Shown piece by piece: positions 1-8,442 of a stretch of DNA of 64,000 bases (within the stretch, counting starts at the first letter, position 1; each line of letters opens with the position of its first letter). Position numbers and translations under genes: made by a program. The DNA is from an uncultured Pelosinus sp. (GTDB lineage: Bacteria > Bacillota > Negativicutes > UMGS1260). The notes under the pieces are model-generated. The model was not told where the DNA came from, made no database searches, and worked only from the letters and a program-made list of their open reading frames with translations. The DNA is taken from the NCBI GenBank assembly GCA_900550105.1, contig URQW01000001.1, forward strand, positions 124,001 through 188,000. The letters run 5' to 3'.

Positions 1-64
1 TACCGATGAAAGCCAGAAAAAACCGCTTTCGCTTAAGTAACACTTCTAGTTGCTGTTTTAGCAT
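1..64 (-). CDS. N-terminus of a probable membrane protein (partial)
   Basis: The first 21 codons of a leftward gene that leaves the window at its left edge. The visible product starts MLKQQLEVLLKRKRFFLAFIG, a charged stretch that turns hydrophobic, as at the N-terminus of an inner-membrane protein. The ATG at 64-62 is preceded by a GGGGAGG Shine-Dalgarno sequence six bases upstream, which supports the start. Too little is visible to name a family. The 190 bp upstream of it (65-255) hold no other gene that I can see. Confidence 0.55.
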   Translation of the reverse strand, partial: MLKQQLEVLLKRKRFFLAFIG

Positions 65-255
65 CCTCAGCCTCCCCAAAACAAGCTCTTAATTTTTTAT
101 GCCTATTTCGGTAACAAATTTAGAAATCCTGCCAACACCGTAGTTTACAGCTTTAAGAAATTTTATTATCTATGATGAAAAATATAACTCTCCCGAATCA
201 GCTCTTTACAAAAAAACAAATCACACTACCTAAAAAGCTACGTTAACTTAAGAAA

Positions 256-1071
256 CTACGCTTCAACAAAGCGGATCAACTCATGATTAAACTTTTCACG
301 TTCATCGTAGAATGCTCCATGACCACTATATTGCAAAGGAATCAACTTAGAATTTCTGATTGCTTGATTTTGGATCTCACCTAACTCAAAGCGAACAATT
401 TGATCGTGAATCCCGTGAAGGATTAACGTGGGAGCGCAAATCTGCCTTAAGTCCGCGAATAATTGAGTTTCATCAAGCCAGGTCTTGGCTATTGCCACAG
501 TAGACCAACCCGCCGCTTCTAGACCAAGCTGGAAAAACCAATCAGAAAAGGCTTGCGTCACATGTTGAAAGAAAAATAGATTTCCAAAACCAACTAACAT
601 ATTCGGACGATCCTGGCATGTATCTTGAATAATTTTTAATACAACTTCGCGCTTTACTCCATAAGGAAAATCAGGCCGCTGAATCAGACTCGGCGCCGCC
701 GCGGCAAACAGCGCCAGTTTGGCTACACCGTGCCCCTGGTGGCGCGCCATGTAGCGTATGGCGATTGCCCCGCCAGTAGAGTGGCCAGCCAAAACAATAT
801 TCCTTAGCTCCAGTGAATCAATGACACAGCGTATATCATCTGCCAATCGATCATAAGAGTAACCGTGAAAAGGCTTATCTGATTTACCAAAGCCCCTCAT
901 ATCAACACCGATACAACGATAGCCTCTACAAGCAAGCTCCGAATATTGGTATTCGAACATCTTATGGTTTGCTGGCCATCCATGAATAAATAGTATCGTT
1001 TCACGTCCTGTCGGGTTTATATCTTCCACATAGATTTTTACATCCTTTTCTGCTTTAACATAATAGCCCAT
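256..1071 (-). CDS. Alpha/beta-fold hydrolase
   Basis: A 271-residue soluble hydrolase of the alpha/beta superfamily, close in size and motifs to non-haem chloroperoxidases and small esterases. The HGW oxyanion motif lies at residues 30-32, the nucleophile elbow GHSTG puts Ser at 98, the acid is probably Asp223 (HGIHD) and the base His251 (SGHG). No signal peptide is seen, so it is probably cytoplasmic. GAGGAG seven bases upstream supports the ATG. It follows the MFS pump gene on the same strand but a terminator-like hairpin (1121-1155) separates them. The substrate cannot be told from sequence. Confidence 0.88.
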   Translation of the reverse strand: MGYYVKAEKDVKIYVEDINPTGRETILFIHGWPANHKMFEYQYSELACRGYRCIGVDMRGFGKSDKPFHGYSYDRLADDIRCVIDSLELRNIVLAGHSTGGAIAIRYMARHQGHGVAKLALFAAAAPSLIQRPDFPYGVKREVVLKIIQDTCQDRPNMLVGFGNLFFFQHVTQAFSDWFFQLGLEAAGWSTVAIAKTWLDETQLFADLRQICAPTLILHGIHDQIVRFELGEIQNQAIRNSKLIPLQYSGHGAFYDEREKFNHELIRFVEA

Positions 1072-1120
1072 ACACTCACTCCTCTGCCCAATAAACTGTC
1101 TCTTACAGTTTATTCAAATA

Positions 1121-1155
1121 CAAAAAAAGTGCGCTAAATCAGCGCACTTTTTTGT
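1121..1155 (-). terminator. Rho-independent terminator, bidirectional form
   Basis: A perfect 7-bp stem GTGCGCT/AGCGCAC with a 5-nt loop, flanked by A7 and T6. It lies just beyond the stop codon of the MFS gene and in front of the hydrolase gene. Confidence 0.85.
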
Positions 1156-1191
1156 ATTCACTTATTATTAACATGACTAAAACCGCACCTA

Positions 1192-2388
1192 TCACATAGC
1201 TTTTGCTTTGCTTACTTCCTTCTTGATCGGCTGCGATAAAAAAATTGAGCAGAATGCAGCGCCTAAGGCAAAAGCTGTTAAAAGCTCCATCGTAGCTGTC
1301 AACCCATACGTATCGGCGAATCGGCCAATGAGCGGAACAAAGATACCGCCGACGCTGAAGCTAAGACCTAACGTCACACCTGAAGCAAAACCAATGCTAC
1401 GCGCTAAATAACTTTGTCCGAGCACAACAATAGAACTAAAGGGCGAAAACATCGCAAAACCAATGGGAATCATTAAAGCATAGCAAGCAAACACACTCGT
1501 CGACTGCGATAATAAACCAATCATCGGCGCTAAGAGTCCATAACTAAGCTGCACAACCTTCAAATAACCGATTTTATCAGCTAGTATTCCTCCGATCAAC
1601 GTAGTCACTACGCCAAACATAAATAGTATCGTTAAGGCTGAGCTAGCCGCTGCTGCAGAAAGACCAGTAACCTTGACTAGATAAAGCGGAATAAAACTGC
1701 GCAAACCGCAAATAACAATTGAACTAAAAATAATAAGCAAGGTCAAACGAGCAAAGGAACTCCAATCGTTTTGAAATAGCTGAGAAGATGTCGCGCTATT
1801 GACTGACCCGCCTGCAGTCGTTACAACATTTTTCTCGATATAGGCTTTCATCTTGGGAACAACTAGCAATAAAGCGATAGACATTGTAGCCGCCAGCACA
1901 CAAAATACCGTCGTTCCTGCCATGCCAAAAGCGCTGATTGCCGCAACAACAACAACCGGGCCAGCAGCAAAACCGCCGTTACCGCCTACGGAAAAAATAC
2001 TCAACGCCGTACCACGCTTCGTACCCGAAAGCTTGTGAATCATTCTAGCCGCCTCGGGATGAAAAATAGCACTGCCGATACCACTCACTGTTACGACGGC
2101 AAAAATCGCCCAGTAATTTGTAAAGAGGCCAGCAAGCCCCATAGCTGCCCCTGATAAAAAAATGCCTAGCGACATAAGCCAAGTCTTAGATGTTCGATCA
2201 GCCAACCAGCCAAAAGTCGGCTGTACTACGGAAGATAAAAAACAGGAGGCAAACATAAGACCTGCCACGGATTGATAATCCATGCCATATTGCAAAATAA
2301 AGTACGGTAAAATCGCTGGCAAGGCTCCCATGCCAATGTCACAGAAAAAATGCCCTAACGCAACTACATACACATAATTTCGATTCAT
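1192..2388 (-). CDS. MFS efflux transporter, fosmidomycin-resistance (Fsr) type
   Basis: A 398-residue major facilitator with about 12 hydrophobic segments. The N-terminus (HFFCDIGMGALPAILPY) and the segment GIGSAIFHPEAARM followed by FSVGGNGGFAAGP near residues 104-145 are typical of the Fsr/fosmidomycin-resistance subfamily, which exports small drugs by proton antiport. This assignment rests on family motifs; the real substrate is unknown. It lies 24 bp downstream of the MarR gene (2413-2853) on the same strand, a usual pump-plus-repressor arrangement, so the MarR protein probably controls both genes from the operator array at 2883-2972. AAGGGG upstream of the ATG supports the start. Confidence 0.88.
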   Translation of the reverse strand: MNRNYVYVVALGHFFCDIGMGALPAILPYFILQYGMDYQSVAGLMFASCFLSSVVQPTFGWLADRTSKTWLMSLGIFLSGAAMGLAGLFTNYWAIFAVVTVSGIGSAIFHPEAARMIHKLSGTKRGTALSIFSVGGNGGFAAGPVVVVAAISAFGMAGTTVFCVLAATMSIALLLVVPKMKAYIEKNVVTTAGGSVNSATSSQLFQNDWSSFARLTLLIIFSSIVICGLRSFIPLYLVKVTGLSAAAASSALTILFMFGVVTTLIGGILADKIGYLKVVQLSYGLLAPMIGLLSQSTSVFACYALMIPIGFAMFSPFSSIVVLGQSYLARSIGFASGVTLGLSFSVGGIFVPLIGRFADTYGLTATMELLTAFALGAAFCSIFLSQPIKKEVSKAKAM

Positions 2389-2412
2389 ATCTTCAGCCCC
2401 TTTATCACTAAG

Positions 2413-2853
2413 TTAGTCTTCTTCCGCCATTTTTTTATCGTAATTTTGATTCATTTCATTCAAAAACCGCAGAATAATCGCTTGTTCACTTTCACTATAT
2501 GTTGATAAAATCGCTAATTTTTCTTTTCTGATCTGCTCGTGACACGTTTTATGGGCTTCATAGGCTTGCTTGCCCAGCTGCGTCAAAGAAAAGTAAATTT
2601 CCTTATTATTATCTGGCTTTTGGTAACTAGCAATTAACTTCTTATTGAGCAGTTTTTTCGTTATCTTACTTATGGCGCCGCGTGTCATGCCCATTTCTGC
2701 CGCTACTTTGGTAACATTGGCGTACTCGATCGAACCGATTTTATCAATACAGTGCGCTTCCGCCAAAGTGGCTACACCAATAACGTCGGCGTGGTGATGC
2801 TCAAAAATACCAGCCCGTTCTTGTATCCTCGCCAACGATTTTATAATTGCCAC
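2413..2853 (-). CDS. MarR-family transcriptional regulator
   Basis: A 146-residue winged-helix regulator. The recognition part is around residues 45-75 (VTKVAAEMGMTRGAISKITKKLL) and the wing follows. It is the first gene of a likely operon with the MFS pump. The start is uncertain: the GTG at 2853 has no close Shine-Dalgarno, whereas a GGGGAG at 2880-2875 sits six bases from an in-frame ATT at 2868, which would add five residues. The promoter region contains three copies of an 18-bp dyad, so autoregulation is likely. The inducer cannot be predicted. Confidence 0.87.
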   Translation of the reverse strand: MAIIKSLARIQERAGIFEHHHADVIGVATLAEAHCIDKIGSIEYANVTKVAAEMGMTRGAISKITKKLLNKKLIASYQKPDNNKEIYFSLTQLGKQAYEAHKTCHEQIRKEKLAILSTYSESEQAIILRFLNEMNQNYDKKMAEED

Positions 2854-2882
2854 ATTATAGTCTATAATAACGATCTCCCCCT

Positions 2883-2972
2883 TTGTTTCTATGGAAACAA
2901 TATAATCATACTCTTATTTTGTTTCTATGGAAACAATATAATCATACTCTTATTTTGTTTCCCTGTAAACAA
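2883..2972. repeat. Three operators in a 36-bp tandem repeat upstream of marR
   Basis: Three dyads begin exactly 36 bp apart, at 2883, 2919 and 2955. The first two are TTGTTTCTATGGAAACAA and the third is TTGTTTCCCTGTAAACAA. The DNA between them is also repeated, so this is a tandem duplication of an operator-promoter unit. The third copy overlaps the -35 box of the marR promoter, which fits repression by the MarR protein. Confidence 0.85.
2941..2969 (-). promoter_or_regulatory. marR-MFS promoter
   Basis: On the minus strand TTTACA (2969-2964), 17 bp, TATGAT (2946-2941). The -35 box lies inside the third operator and the second operator falls just past the expected start site. The preceding repeat carries a poorer copy of the same promoter (TTTCCA-17-TATGAT). 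Confidence 0.65.
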
Positions 2973-3108
2973 AACTTTTCAAAATAATTATAGTTATAAA
3001 AATAAAACTGCCAACTAAAATACGCTGGCAGCTTCCAAAAAATCATTTTTGCTCTTATTATTTTACGGACTTTATATAAATTCCTGGAGTCACACCAAAC
3101 ATCTCTTC

Positions 3109-3903
3109 CTACCGCAGCTTCTCACGAATATAGGCAGCATCAGCAAGAATACCGGCAGTATCTTGCGCACAATGTTTCCCATACTCAATAACAATATCGG
3201 CCTGCGGCGTAAACTTTTTATATAAAGTTAGAAATCGATCAAAATCAAGCGTTCCATCTAAAATACGATTATGTTGGTCCTCTCTCCCATCATTATTATG
3301 TACATGATAGGCTACCGTTTTATGAGCTAGTTTTTCGATCAGTCGCTCCAAATTCCAACCATTCGCATGGGCATGACCAATATCAATTAAAATAGCTTGC
3401 GAAATTTCCTGCGCCATTTGGATAAACTGAGCCTCATCGAAGAGCATGTTGCCGCGCGATAAAACGCCGGCATTTTCGACAACGATCTGAGCGCCAAACG
3501 GCTTGGCCACTTCACTAAGCTGCTTTAAGTTTTCGTCGGCAACACGCACCATTTCATCACGTTCATTAGCAGCAACGCGGCAGTTATTATGATGATATAC
3601 AATATATTTGCTATGAAACTGCTGCGATAATTGAAGAGTTTGCTGAAAGAAATCCATAGCTTGGAGATATTCCTTACTGCCTATCGGTTTACTATGTTCG
3701 GTACGATAATAGGGCCCATGTAAAGAGATCGGATACTGGCTAAACGCATCGCCATATTTTTCAATAACCTTAGAAAATACCGGATCATGCCACTCCGGAA
3801 AAAGTTCAATCCCCACACACTCTGCATGAGTAGCTGCTAGCAGGGGGAAAATATTAGGCAAGTCTTCCGGCCCATACATATTCGTACTAATATATAAATT
3901 CAT
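3109..3903 (-). CDS. Sugar-phosphate isomerase/epimerase-like TIM-barrel protein
   Basis: A 264-residue protein of the xylose-isomerase-like TIM-barrel (AP endonuclease 2) superfamily. Likely metal-ligand strands are visible: SLHGPY near 60, VVENAG near 145, DIGHAHANG near 178 and AYHVHNNDGREDQH near 200. It starts two bases after the stop of the ABC ATPase gene (GAGGTG is five bases before the ATG), so the two are translationally linked. It is the last gene of the importer operon 8173-3109. That position suggests it acts on the imported compound or a product of it; the actual reaction is not predictable from sequence. Confidence 0.8.
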   Translation of the reverse strand: MNLYISTNMYGPEDLPNIFPLLAATHAECVGIELFPEWHDPVFSKVIEKYGDAFSQYPISLHGPYYRTEHSKPIGSKEYLQAMDFFQQTLQLSQQFHSKYIVYHHNNCRVAANERDEMVRVADENLKQLSEVAKPFGAQIVVENAGVLSRGNMLFDEAQFIQMAQEISQAILIDIGHAHANGWNLERLIEKLAHKTVAYHVHNNDGREDQHNRILDGTLDFDRFLTLYKKFTPQADIVIEYGKHCAQDTAGILADAAYIREKLR

Positions 3904-3905
3904 AG

Positions 3906-4991
3906 TTACACCTCGGGATAGCCAATATTGGCTGTTGTTTGATTATCAAAAACATGCATCTGAGTGGCATCTGGCGCAAACCATACTGGCTGACCTGGCT
4001 GCAAACTCGTTTGATCGCAAATGGCAATTGCTTCGGCGCCTTCGATTTCAAAATAAATACCGCAACGATTGCCGTATTCTTCAATATACTTTACCGTCCC
4101 GGCAAAAGCATTTTCTACGGTTTCTGTCTGCAATTGAATGTGTTCTGGGCGAATGCCTAAATAGAGAACGTTACACCCCGCCTTGCCAATATAATCATTC
4201 CAGGCATTTGTCAAGGAAACCGTCTGACTGCCTAGCCGCAATAACCGATTTTCATAGACTGCCGTAAAAATATTCATAGGCGGCGCGCCGATAAATTTAG
4301 CAGTAAATACATTAGCTGGCCGATGATATACATTATGAGGCGTATCAATCATTTGCAGACGACCTTTATCCATGAGAGCAATCCGCTCGCCTACGGTCAT
4401 AGCCTCTACCTGGTCATGAGTTACATAAACAAAAGTCTGTCCATAAGCCTGATGAATTTTAACGAGTTCCTTTCGCGCATGACCGCGTAGCTGAGCATCC
4501 AGATTCGAAAGCGGCTCATCAAGCAACAACACGTCGCTGCGTTTGACAACCGCTCGCGCCAAAGCTACTCGCTGCCGCTGTCCGCCTGATAAATCCTTGG
4601 GCTTTCGGTTCTCCAGACCCGTAAGTTCCAGCATCTGCAGCGCTGTCTGCAGCCGTTCTTTCATCTCCGCCTGCGGCAGTTTCTGCACCTTCAACCCATA
4701 AATAATATTCTCAGCGACTGTCATATGCGGAAACAGGGCGTAATTTTGAAAGACCATACTTACATTACGAGCGCCACTGTCCACATCATTCACTTTTTGC
4801 CCGTTCATATACAAGTTACCTGATGTAATCTCTTCCAACCCGGCAATCAGTCGCAAGGTTGTCGACTTACCACACCCTGAGGCCCCGAGCAAAATCAGCC
4901 GCTCGCCGGGCCGAATCGTCAGGTTTAGGTGATCGATGACGGTTGCTTTTTCGTAGGATTTACACACATTTTCAAAAATAATTTCTTTCAT
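3906..4991 (-). CDS. ABC importer ATPase, MalK/UgpC type
   Basis: A 361-residue ATP-binding subunit of a CUT1-type carbohydrate or glycerol-phosphate importer. It has Walker A GASGCGKST (36-44), Q-loop Gln82, signature LSGGQ (134-138), Walker B with DE at 158-159 and the H-loop His192. The C-terminal 120 residues form the TOBE/OB regulatory domain seen in MalK and UgpC. It would energise the two permeases encoded just upstream at 5035-6751. The shared architecture does not fix the substrate. Confidence 0.92.
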   Translation of the reverse strand: MKEIIFENVCKSYEKATVIDHLNLTIRPGERLILLGASGCGKSTTLRLIAGLEEITSGNLYMNGQKVNDVDSGARNVSMVFQNYALFPHMTVAENIIYGLKVQKLPQAEMKERLQTALQMLELTGLENRKPKDLSGGQRQRVALARAVVKRSDVLLLDEPLSNLDAQLRGHARKELVKIHQAYGQTFVYVTHDQVEAMTVGERIALMDKGRLQMIDTPHNVYHRPANVFTAKFIGAPPMNIFTAVYENRLLRLGSQTVSLTNAWNDYIGKAGCNVLYLGIRPEHIQLQTETVENAFAGTVKYIEEYGNRCGIYFEIEGAEAIAICDQTSLQPGQPVWFAPDATQMHVFDNQTTANIGYPEV

Positions 4992-5034
4992 GGCTGCCCG
5001 CCTTTCTTCACTACTGATCTAACTCAATAGGAGT

Positions 5035-5856
5035 CTACCCTTTTACGCCCGAGGAAGTAAAAGTGCTAATAATATAGCGTTGGAAAATGAGATAAAGTAC
5101 TAAAGGAATCACCATAGTAATTACCGCTACCGCCATAGCCAACGTAAAATCCGTACCGCCTTCGGCACTGATAAATAACTGCAAGGCCAGCGGCAGCGTA
5201 AAATTCATCTTATCTTTTAAGATCATGACTGGCCAGACAAATTCATTCCAGGAGTTAATAAAAAACATAATCGCTGTGGACACCACGGCTGGTTTAATTA
5301 AAGGAAGGATAATGTCCCACAGAATCTGCATATGTCCGGCCTGCTCTAACCGAGCCGCCTCCACCAAAGAGTAAGGAATCGTCCGCATGGCCTGGCGGAT
5401 CAGAAAAATCCCTGTCGCATCACTAAGCTGCGGCAAAATAACGCCGATAATATGGTCCCTAAAGCCTAACTGCGATACAGTGAGATAGTTGGGAATCATC
5501 GTAACCGTAAAAGGAATAAAGATCGTGCTAATCAAAACAAAGTACAGCACATTTTTTCCCTTAAAATCAAAATATACGAAAGAGTAAGCCGCCAGTACAC
5601 TCGTAATAATTTGAAATATGGTGACTGTGGCGGCAACGAGAAAGGTGTTCGTGGCAATGCGAAAAAAAGGAAGCTGCGAAAAAACCTGCGTATAATTATT
5701 AAAAGTTGGGTGCTGGGGAATAAGACCTAACACGTTACTATAGGCCTCACTGAGCTCTTTGAATGAGCTAGAAACAGCAAAAACTATCGGCATAAGAGAA
5801 CAAAACAAGGCGATCCCTAACAACACATGCCACGTATACTGTTGATTATTTTTCAT
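5035..5856 (-). CDS. ABC importer permease, UgpE/MalG type
   Basis: A 273-residue inner-membrane subunit with six predicted transmembrane segments. The EAA loop that docks on the ATPase is at SLVEAARLEQAGHMQILWDI, near residue 168. It overlaps the preceding permease gene by 11 bp, showing tight co-expression. Binding protein, two permeases and ATPase are all present in this operon, so the importer is complete. Confidence 0.92.
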   Translation of the reverse strand: MKNNQQYTWHVLLGIALFCSLMPIVFAVSSSFKELSEAYSNVLGLIPQHPTFNNYTQVFSQLPFFRIATNTFLVAATVTIFQIITSVLAAYSFVYFDFKGKNVLYFVLISTIFIPFTVTMIPNYLTVSQLGFRDHIIGVILPQLSDATGIFLIRQAMRTIPYSLVEAARLEQAGHMQILWDIILPLIKPAVVSTAIMFFINSWNEFVWPVMILKDKMNFTLPLALQLFISAEGGTDFTLAMAVAVITMVIPLVLYLIFQRYIISTFTSSGVKG

Positions 5857-6751
5857 AATAGATACCCTTCTCTACATACTTAAATTCTAGCAAGAGCAAG
5901 GCGATAAACAACACCATCGTTATGATGGCAAAAGCTGAGGCCACGCCGGTATGATAAAAAGTAAAGGCCTCTTGGTAGACATTGTAGATCAAATTTGAAC
6001 TGGCATTATCAGGCCCGCCTTGCGTCACTACCTTGATTGGCGTAAATACATACTGCAGTCCCTGCACTATAGTGATAATAAAAATGTAGATCCCCGTAGC
6101 GCCGCTCATGGGCAATACAATATCCCAAAAAATCCGGTGTAGCGGCACATTGTCGATACGGGCAGCTTCAATCACTTCCTGAGGGACACCGGTTACGCCG
6201 CCAAATATAACGATGAAATTGTAGCCAAATATTTTCCACGTCGTAATCAGACTCAGCACCATAATTACCAGTCCTGGCGTCTTACTCCAGACAGGCAGGA
6301 CTATCCCGCAATATTTAGCAAGTATCGCCACTGGTCCTGATATAGGATTGAGGATCCACAAATACAATATGGAGCCAACAACGAGTGAAATGACACTTGG
6401 TAAAAAGAAGGCGCTTTTGTAAAAGCCCCGCCCCCGCTTAACCACAAAGGAAAGAACGAAAGCAAGTACATAAGGAGCGGCGCAATTAAGCAGCAACAAA
6501 ATGACTAGATAAGCTAAAGTGTTTCTGAGTACTACATAAGTAAGCGGATCTTGAAACACAGCCACATAATTGTCCAACCCCACAAAGGTTTTAAATGGCT
6601 TAATCATATTCCAGTCAAAAAAGCTTAAGTAAATCGTGTAAATCAGCGGATAAAACATAAATATCGTAAAAACCAGCAAGGAAGGAATTATCAAGCCACA
6701 GGCCCACAAGGTGCTGCGCTTGATCCCACAAAGCTTTTGCTTTTTATCCAT
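5846..6751 (-). CDS. ABC importer permease, UgpA/MalF type
   Basis: A 301-residue inner-membrane subunit with about six transmembrane segments. Its EAA loop is EVIEAARIDNVPLHRIFWDI, near residue 195. AAGGGGTG five bases before the ATG supports the start. It is separated from the binding-protein gene by 120 bp that contain a strong hairpin without a U-tract (6802-6847), which probably lowers permease expression relative to the binding protein. Confidence 0.92.
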   Translation of the reverse strand: MDKKQKLCGIKRSTLWACGLIIPSLLVFTIFMFYPLIYTIYLSFFDWNMIKPFKTFVGLDNYVAVFQDPLTYVVLRNTLAYLVILLLLNCAAPYVLAFVLSFVVKRGRGFYKSAFFLPSVISLVVGSILYLWILNPISGPVAILAKYCGIVLPVWSKTPGLVIMVLSLITTWKIFGYNFIVIFGGVTGVPQEVIEAARIDNVPLHRIFWDIVLPMSGATGIYIFIITIVQGLQYVFTPIKVVTQGGPDNASSNLIYNVYQEAFTFYHTGVASAFAIITMVLFIALLLLEFKYVEKGIYYEK

Positions 6752-6801
6752 GCTCTCACCCCTTTATTTCGATCTTGCTTACGAATTTTGAACCTAAATA
6801 C

Positions 6802-6847
6802 GTGAAAACGATGGTCCAGAATGACTTTCTGGCGCCACCGTTTTCAC
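6802..6847 (-). promoter_or_regulatory. Intercistronic stem-loop between binding protein and permease genes
   Basis: Outer arms of 13 bp (6802-6814 with 6835-6847, one G-T pair) enclose an inner 6-bp stem CCAGAA/TTCTGG with loop TGACT. No U-run follows on the minus strand, so it is not a typical terminator. Such hairpins after binding-protein genes usually protect the upstream mRNA. Confidence 0.7.
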
Positions 6848-6871
6848 AATTCTCCCTATAATAATCAATCG

Positions 6872-8173
6872 TTATTTAAGCAACGCATTGATCTTATTCT
6901 GCGCTTCTGTCAAGCCTTCACGAACAGGAGTTGTTCCTTGTAAAATTCGATCACGTACATCAAGCAAGATCTGTTCCGCTTGCAAGCCAGCGTCACCAGG
7001 GAAGGATGCCCAAGGTACTACGCCATCCATCTGCGAAGTGGCAGCAACCATCATTTGATTTTTCGCTAAGAAATCTTTCAGACCATCCTGGGCCTCAGCT
7101 ACATCTTTACGCGGCGGTACATACCCAGTTCCCTTCGTCCATTCCGCCATCGATTTTACACTATACAAAAACTTCATAAACTCCCAAGCTGCTTTTTGCT
7201 CTTCTGGTTTTTGCGCCGTAATCGCGAGGAAACAGCCGCCTGCTGGTAATCTTCTTGGTTTTCCCTGCCATACAGGCGAACTTACAGCTGCAACATCAAA
7301 TTTAGCCCCTTTTTGAACATTCGCTCGCTGAGCAATCGTGGTATAGAGCATCGCCACATTGCCATCAATAAAGGACTGCACGCCTTCTCCCCAAGAAATA
7401 TGCAACGCTGATTTATCTTTTGTCACCATATCAGCATAAGCTTGATAAGCCTTAATCCCATCTTCCGAAGCAAAGCTTGCCTTACCATCGGTGATCATCC
7501 GTGCGCCATTACTTTCGATCAGAGACTGCTGCGCCCAGTTATCGGCCGGCTCTTGCATATAGAAACCGTACTTACCGGTCTTTTCTTTAATCACTTTAGA
7601 AAACTGGATTACTTCTTCCCAGGTCTGCGGGCCATTTTCGTTTAAACCAGCTTGCCGCAGCAAATCCTTATTAATATACAATACAGGCGTACTTAAAGAG
7701 TAAGGAATCCCAACCTGAACACCCTTGCTATTTTTTGCTAGACCTAACACATTAGGAAGAAATTTATCCTGCAAAAAGGTTTTATCATCAGGAAAATCTC
7801 TGTCGATAATCTTTTGCGGCTCTACGTACTGAAAATTATTGGAAAAATAGTCTAGAAAAGCCCAGCCGATTTGTACAACAGCAGGAGATTTCCCTGTGGC
7901 TACTTCGGCTTGCAGGTTCTGCATTAAGCCTTTATACATATCGGGATTATATCGTGCTACAACCTCAACATCCTTACTTTGGGCATTGAATTCCTTAACG
8001 AGTTCATCTACCGTTTTGCCCCCCTGGGTTTCCGCATTACAATGCCAGTATTCAATTTTAACCTTTTTCCCAGCGTCACCATTGCCCGCAGAGTTTGAAG
8101 ACGCTCCGCAACCAGCTAACAGGACCGTACTGACCAAAGCCAGGGCAATACCCTTTATAATGTTCTTTTTCAT
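6872..8173 (-). CDS. ABC importer substrate-binding lipoprotein, UgpB family
   Basis: A 433-residue extracytoplasmic solute-binding protein (SBP_bac_1, COG1653 type). The signal peptide ends in the lipobox LAGC with the lipidated Cys22. The mature part has the expected IEYWHC strand, LSTPVLYINKDL, and WTKGTGYVPPRKDV near the C-terminus. It is the first gene of the operon 8173-3109. An extended -10 element, TGTTATACT on the minus strand near 8216-8224, is the likely promoter. The importer is of the glycerol-3-phosphate/oligosaccharide class. glpABC at 19.5-23.6 kb makes glycerol-3-phosphate attractive, but this is not proven. Confidence 0.88.
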   Translation of the reverse strand: MKKNIIKGIALALVSTVLLAGCGASSNSAGNGDAGKKVKIEYWHCNAETQGGKTVDELVKEFNAQSKDVEVVARYNPDMYKGLMQNLQAEVATGKSPAVVQIGWAFLDYFSNNFQYVEPQKIIDRDFPDDKTFLQDKFLPNVLGLAKNSKGVQVGIPYSLSTPVLYINKDLLRQAGLNENGPQTWEEVIQFSKVIKEKTGKYGFYMQEPADNWAQQSLIESNGARMITDGKASFASEDGIKAYQAYADMVTKDKSALHISWGEGVQSFIDGNVAMLYTTIAQRANVQKGAKFDVAAVSSPVWQGKPRRLPAGGCFLAITAQKPEEQKAAWEFMKFLYSVKSMAEWTKGTGYVPPRKDVAEAQDGLKDFLAKNQMMVAATSQMDGVVPWASFPGDAGLQAEQILLDVRDRILQGTTPVREGLTEAQNKINALLK

Positions 8174-8304
8174 CTTCAGCGTCCTTTCGTTCTAGGTTCT
8201 TAAAAGTTCAGCCTTAGTATAACAAGGATTAGAGCGATAAGTTTTAAGATAAGATGAAGAATATGTAAATTTTTACTAAGCAACAGAATACGAGTCTTAT
8301 TACA

Positions 8305-8353
8305 AACAAAAAAGTCCCACAGAATCACTAACTTAGCAACTCTGCGAGACTTT
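8305..8353 (-). terminator. Terminator of the soluble chemoreceptor gene
   Basis: 13-nt arms at 8311-8323 and 8341-8353 with two mismatches, then on the minus strand CTTTTTTG. Placed about 90 bp after the stop of the gene at 8443. The rest of 8174-8442 holds the importer promoter and no convincing gene. Confidence 0.72.
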
Positions 8354-8442
8354 ACCAACAAAGAAAAACATCTTTTATAATAAAACTTTATTAAATTTAA
8401 AAACAAAGGCTGTTGAAATGTAAGATCTGACTGCAACCAAGC

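Noticed and set aside
2752..3018. Plus-strand ORF of 88 codons over the marR operator array
   Set aside because: Its repeated protein segment only reflects the 36-bp DNA repeat; it is antisense to marR and lacks a ribosome site.
8200..8436. Minus-strand ORF of 78 codons between the chemoreceptor and importer genes
   Set aside because: It runs through a terminator hairpin and a promoter, has odd composition (very Leu/Ile-rich) and no Shine-Dalgarno.
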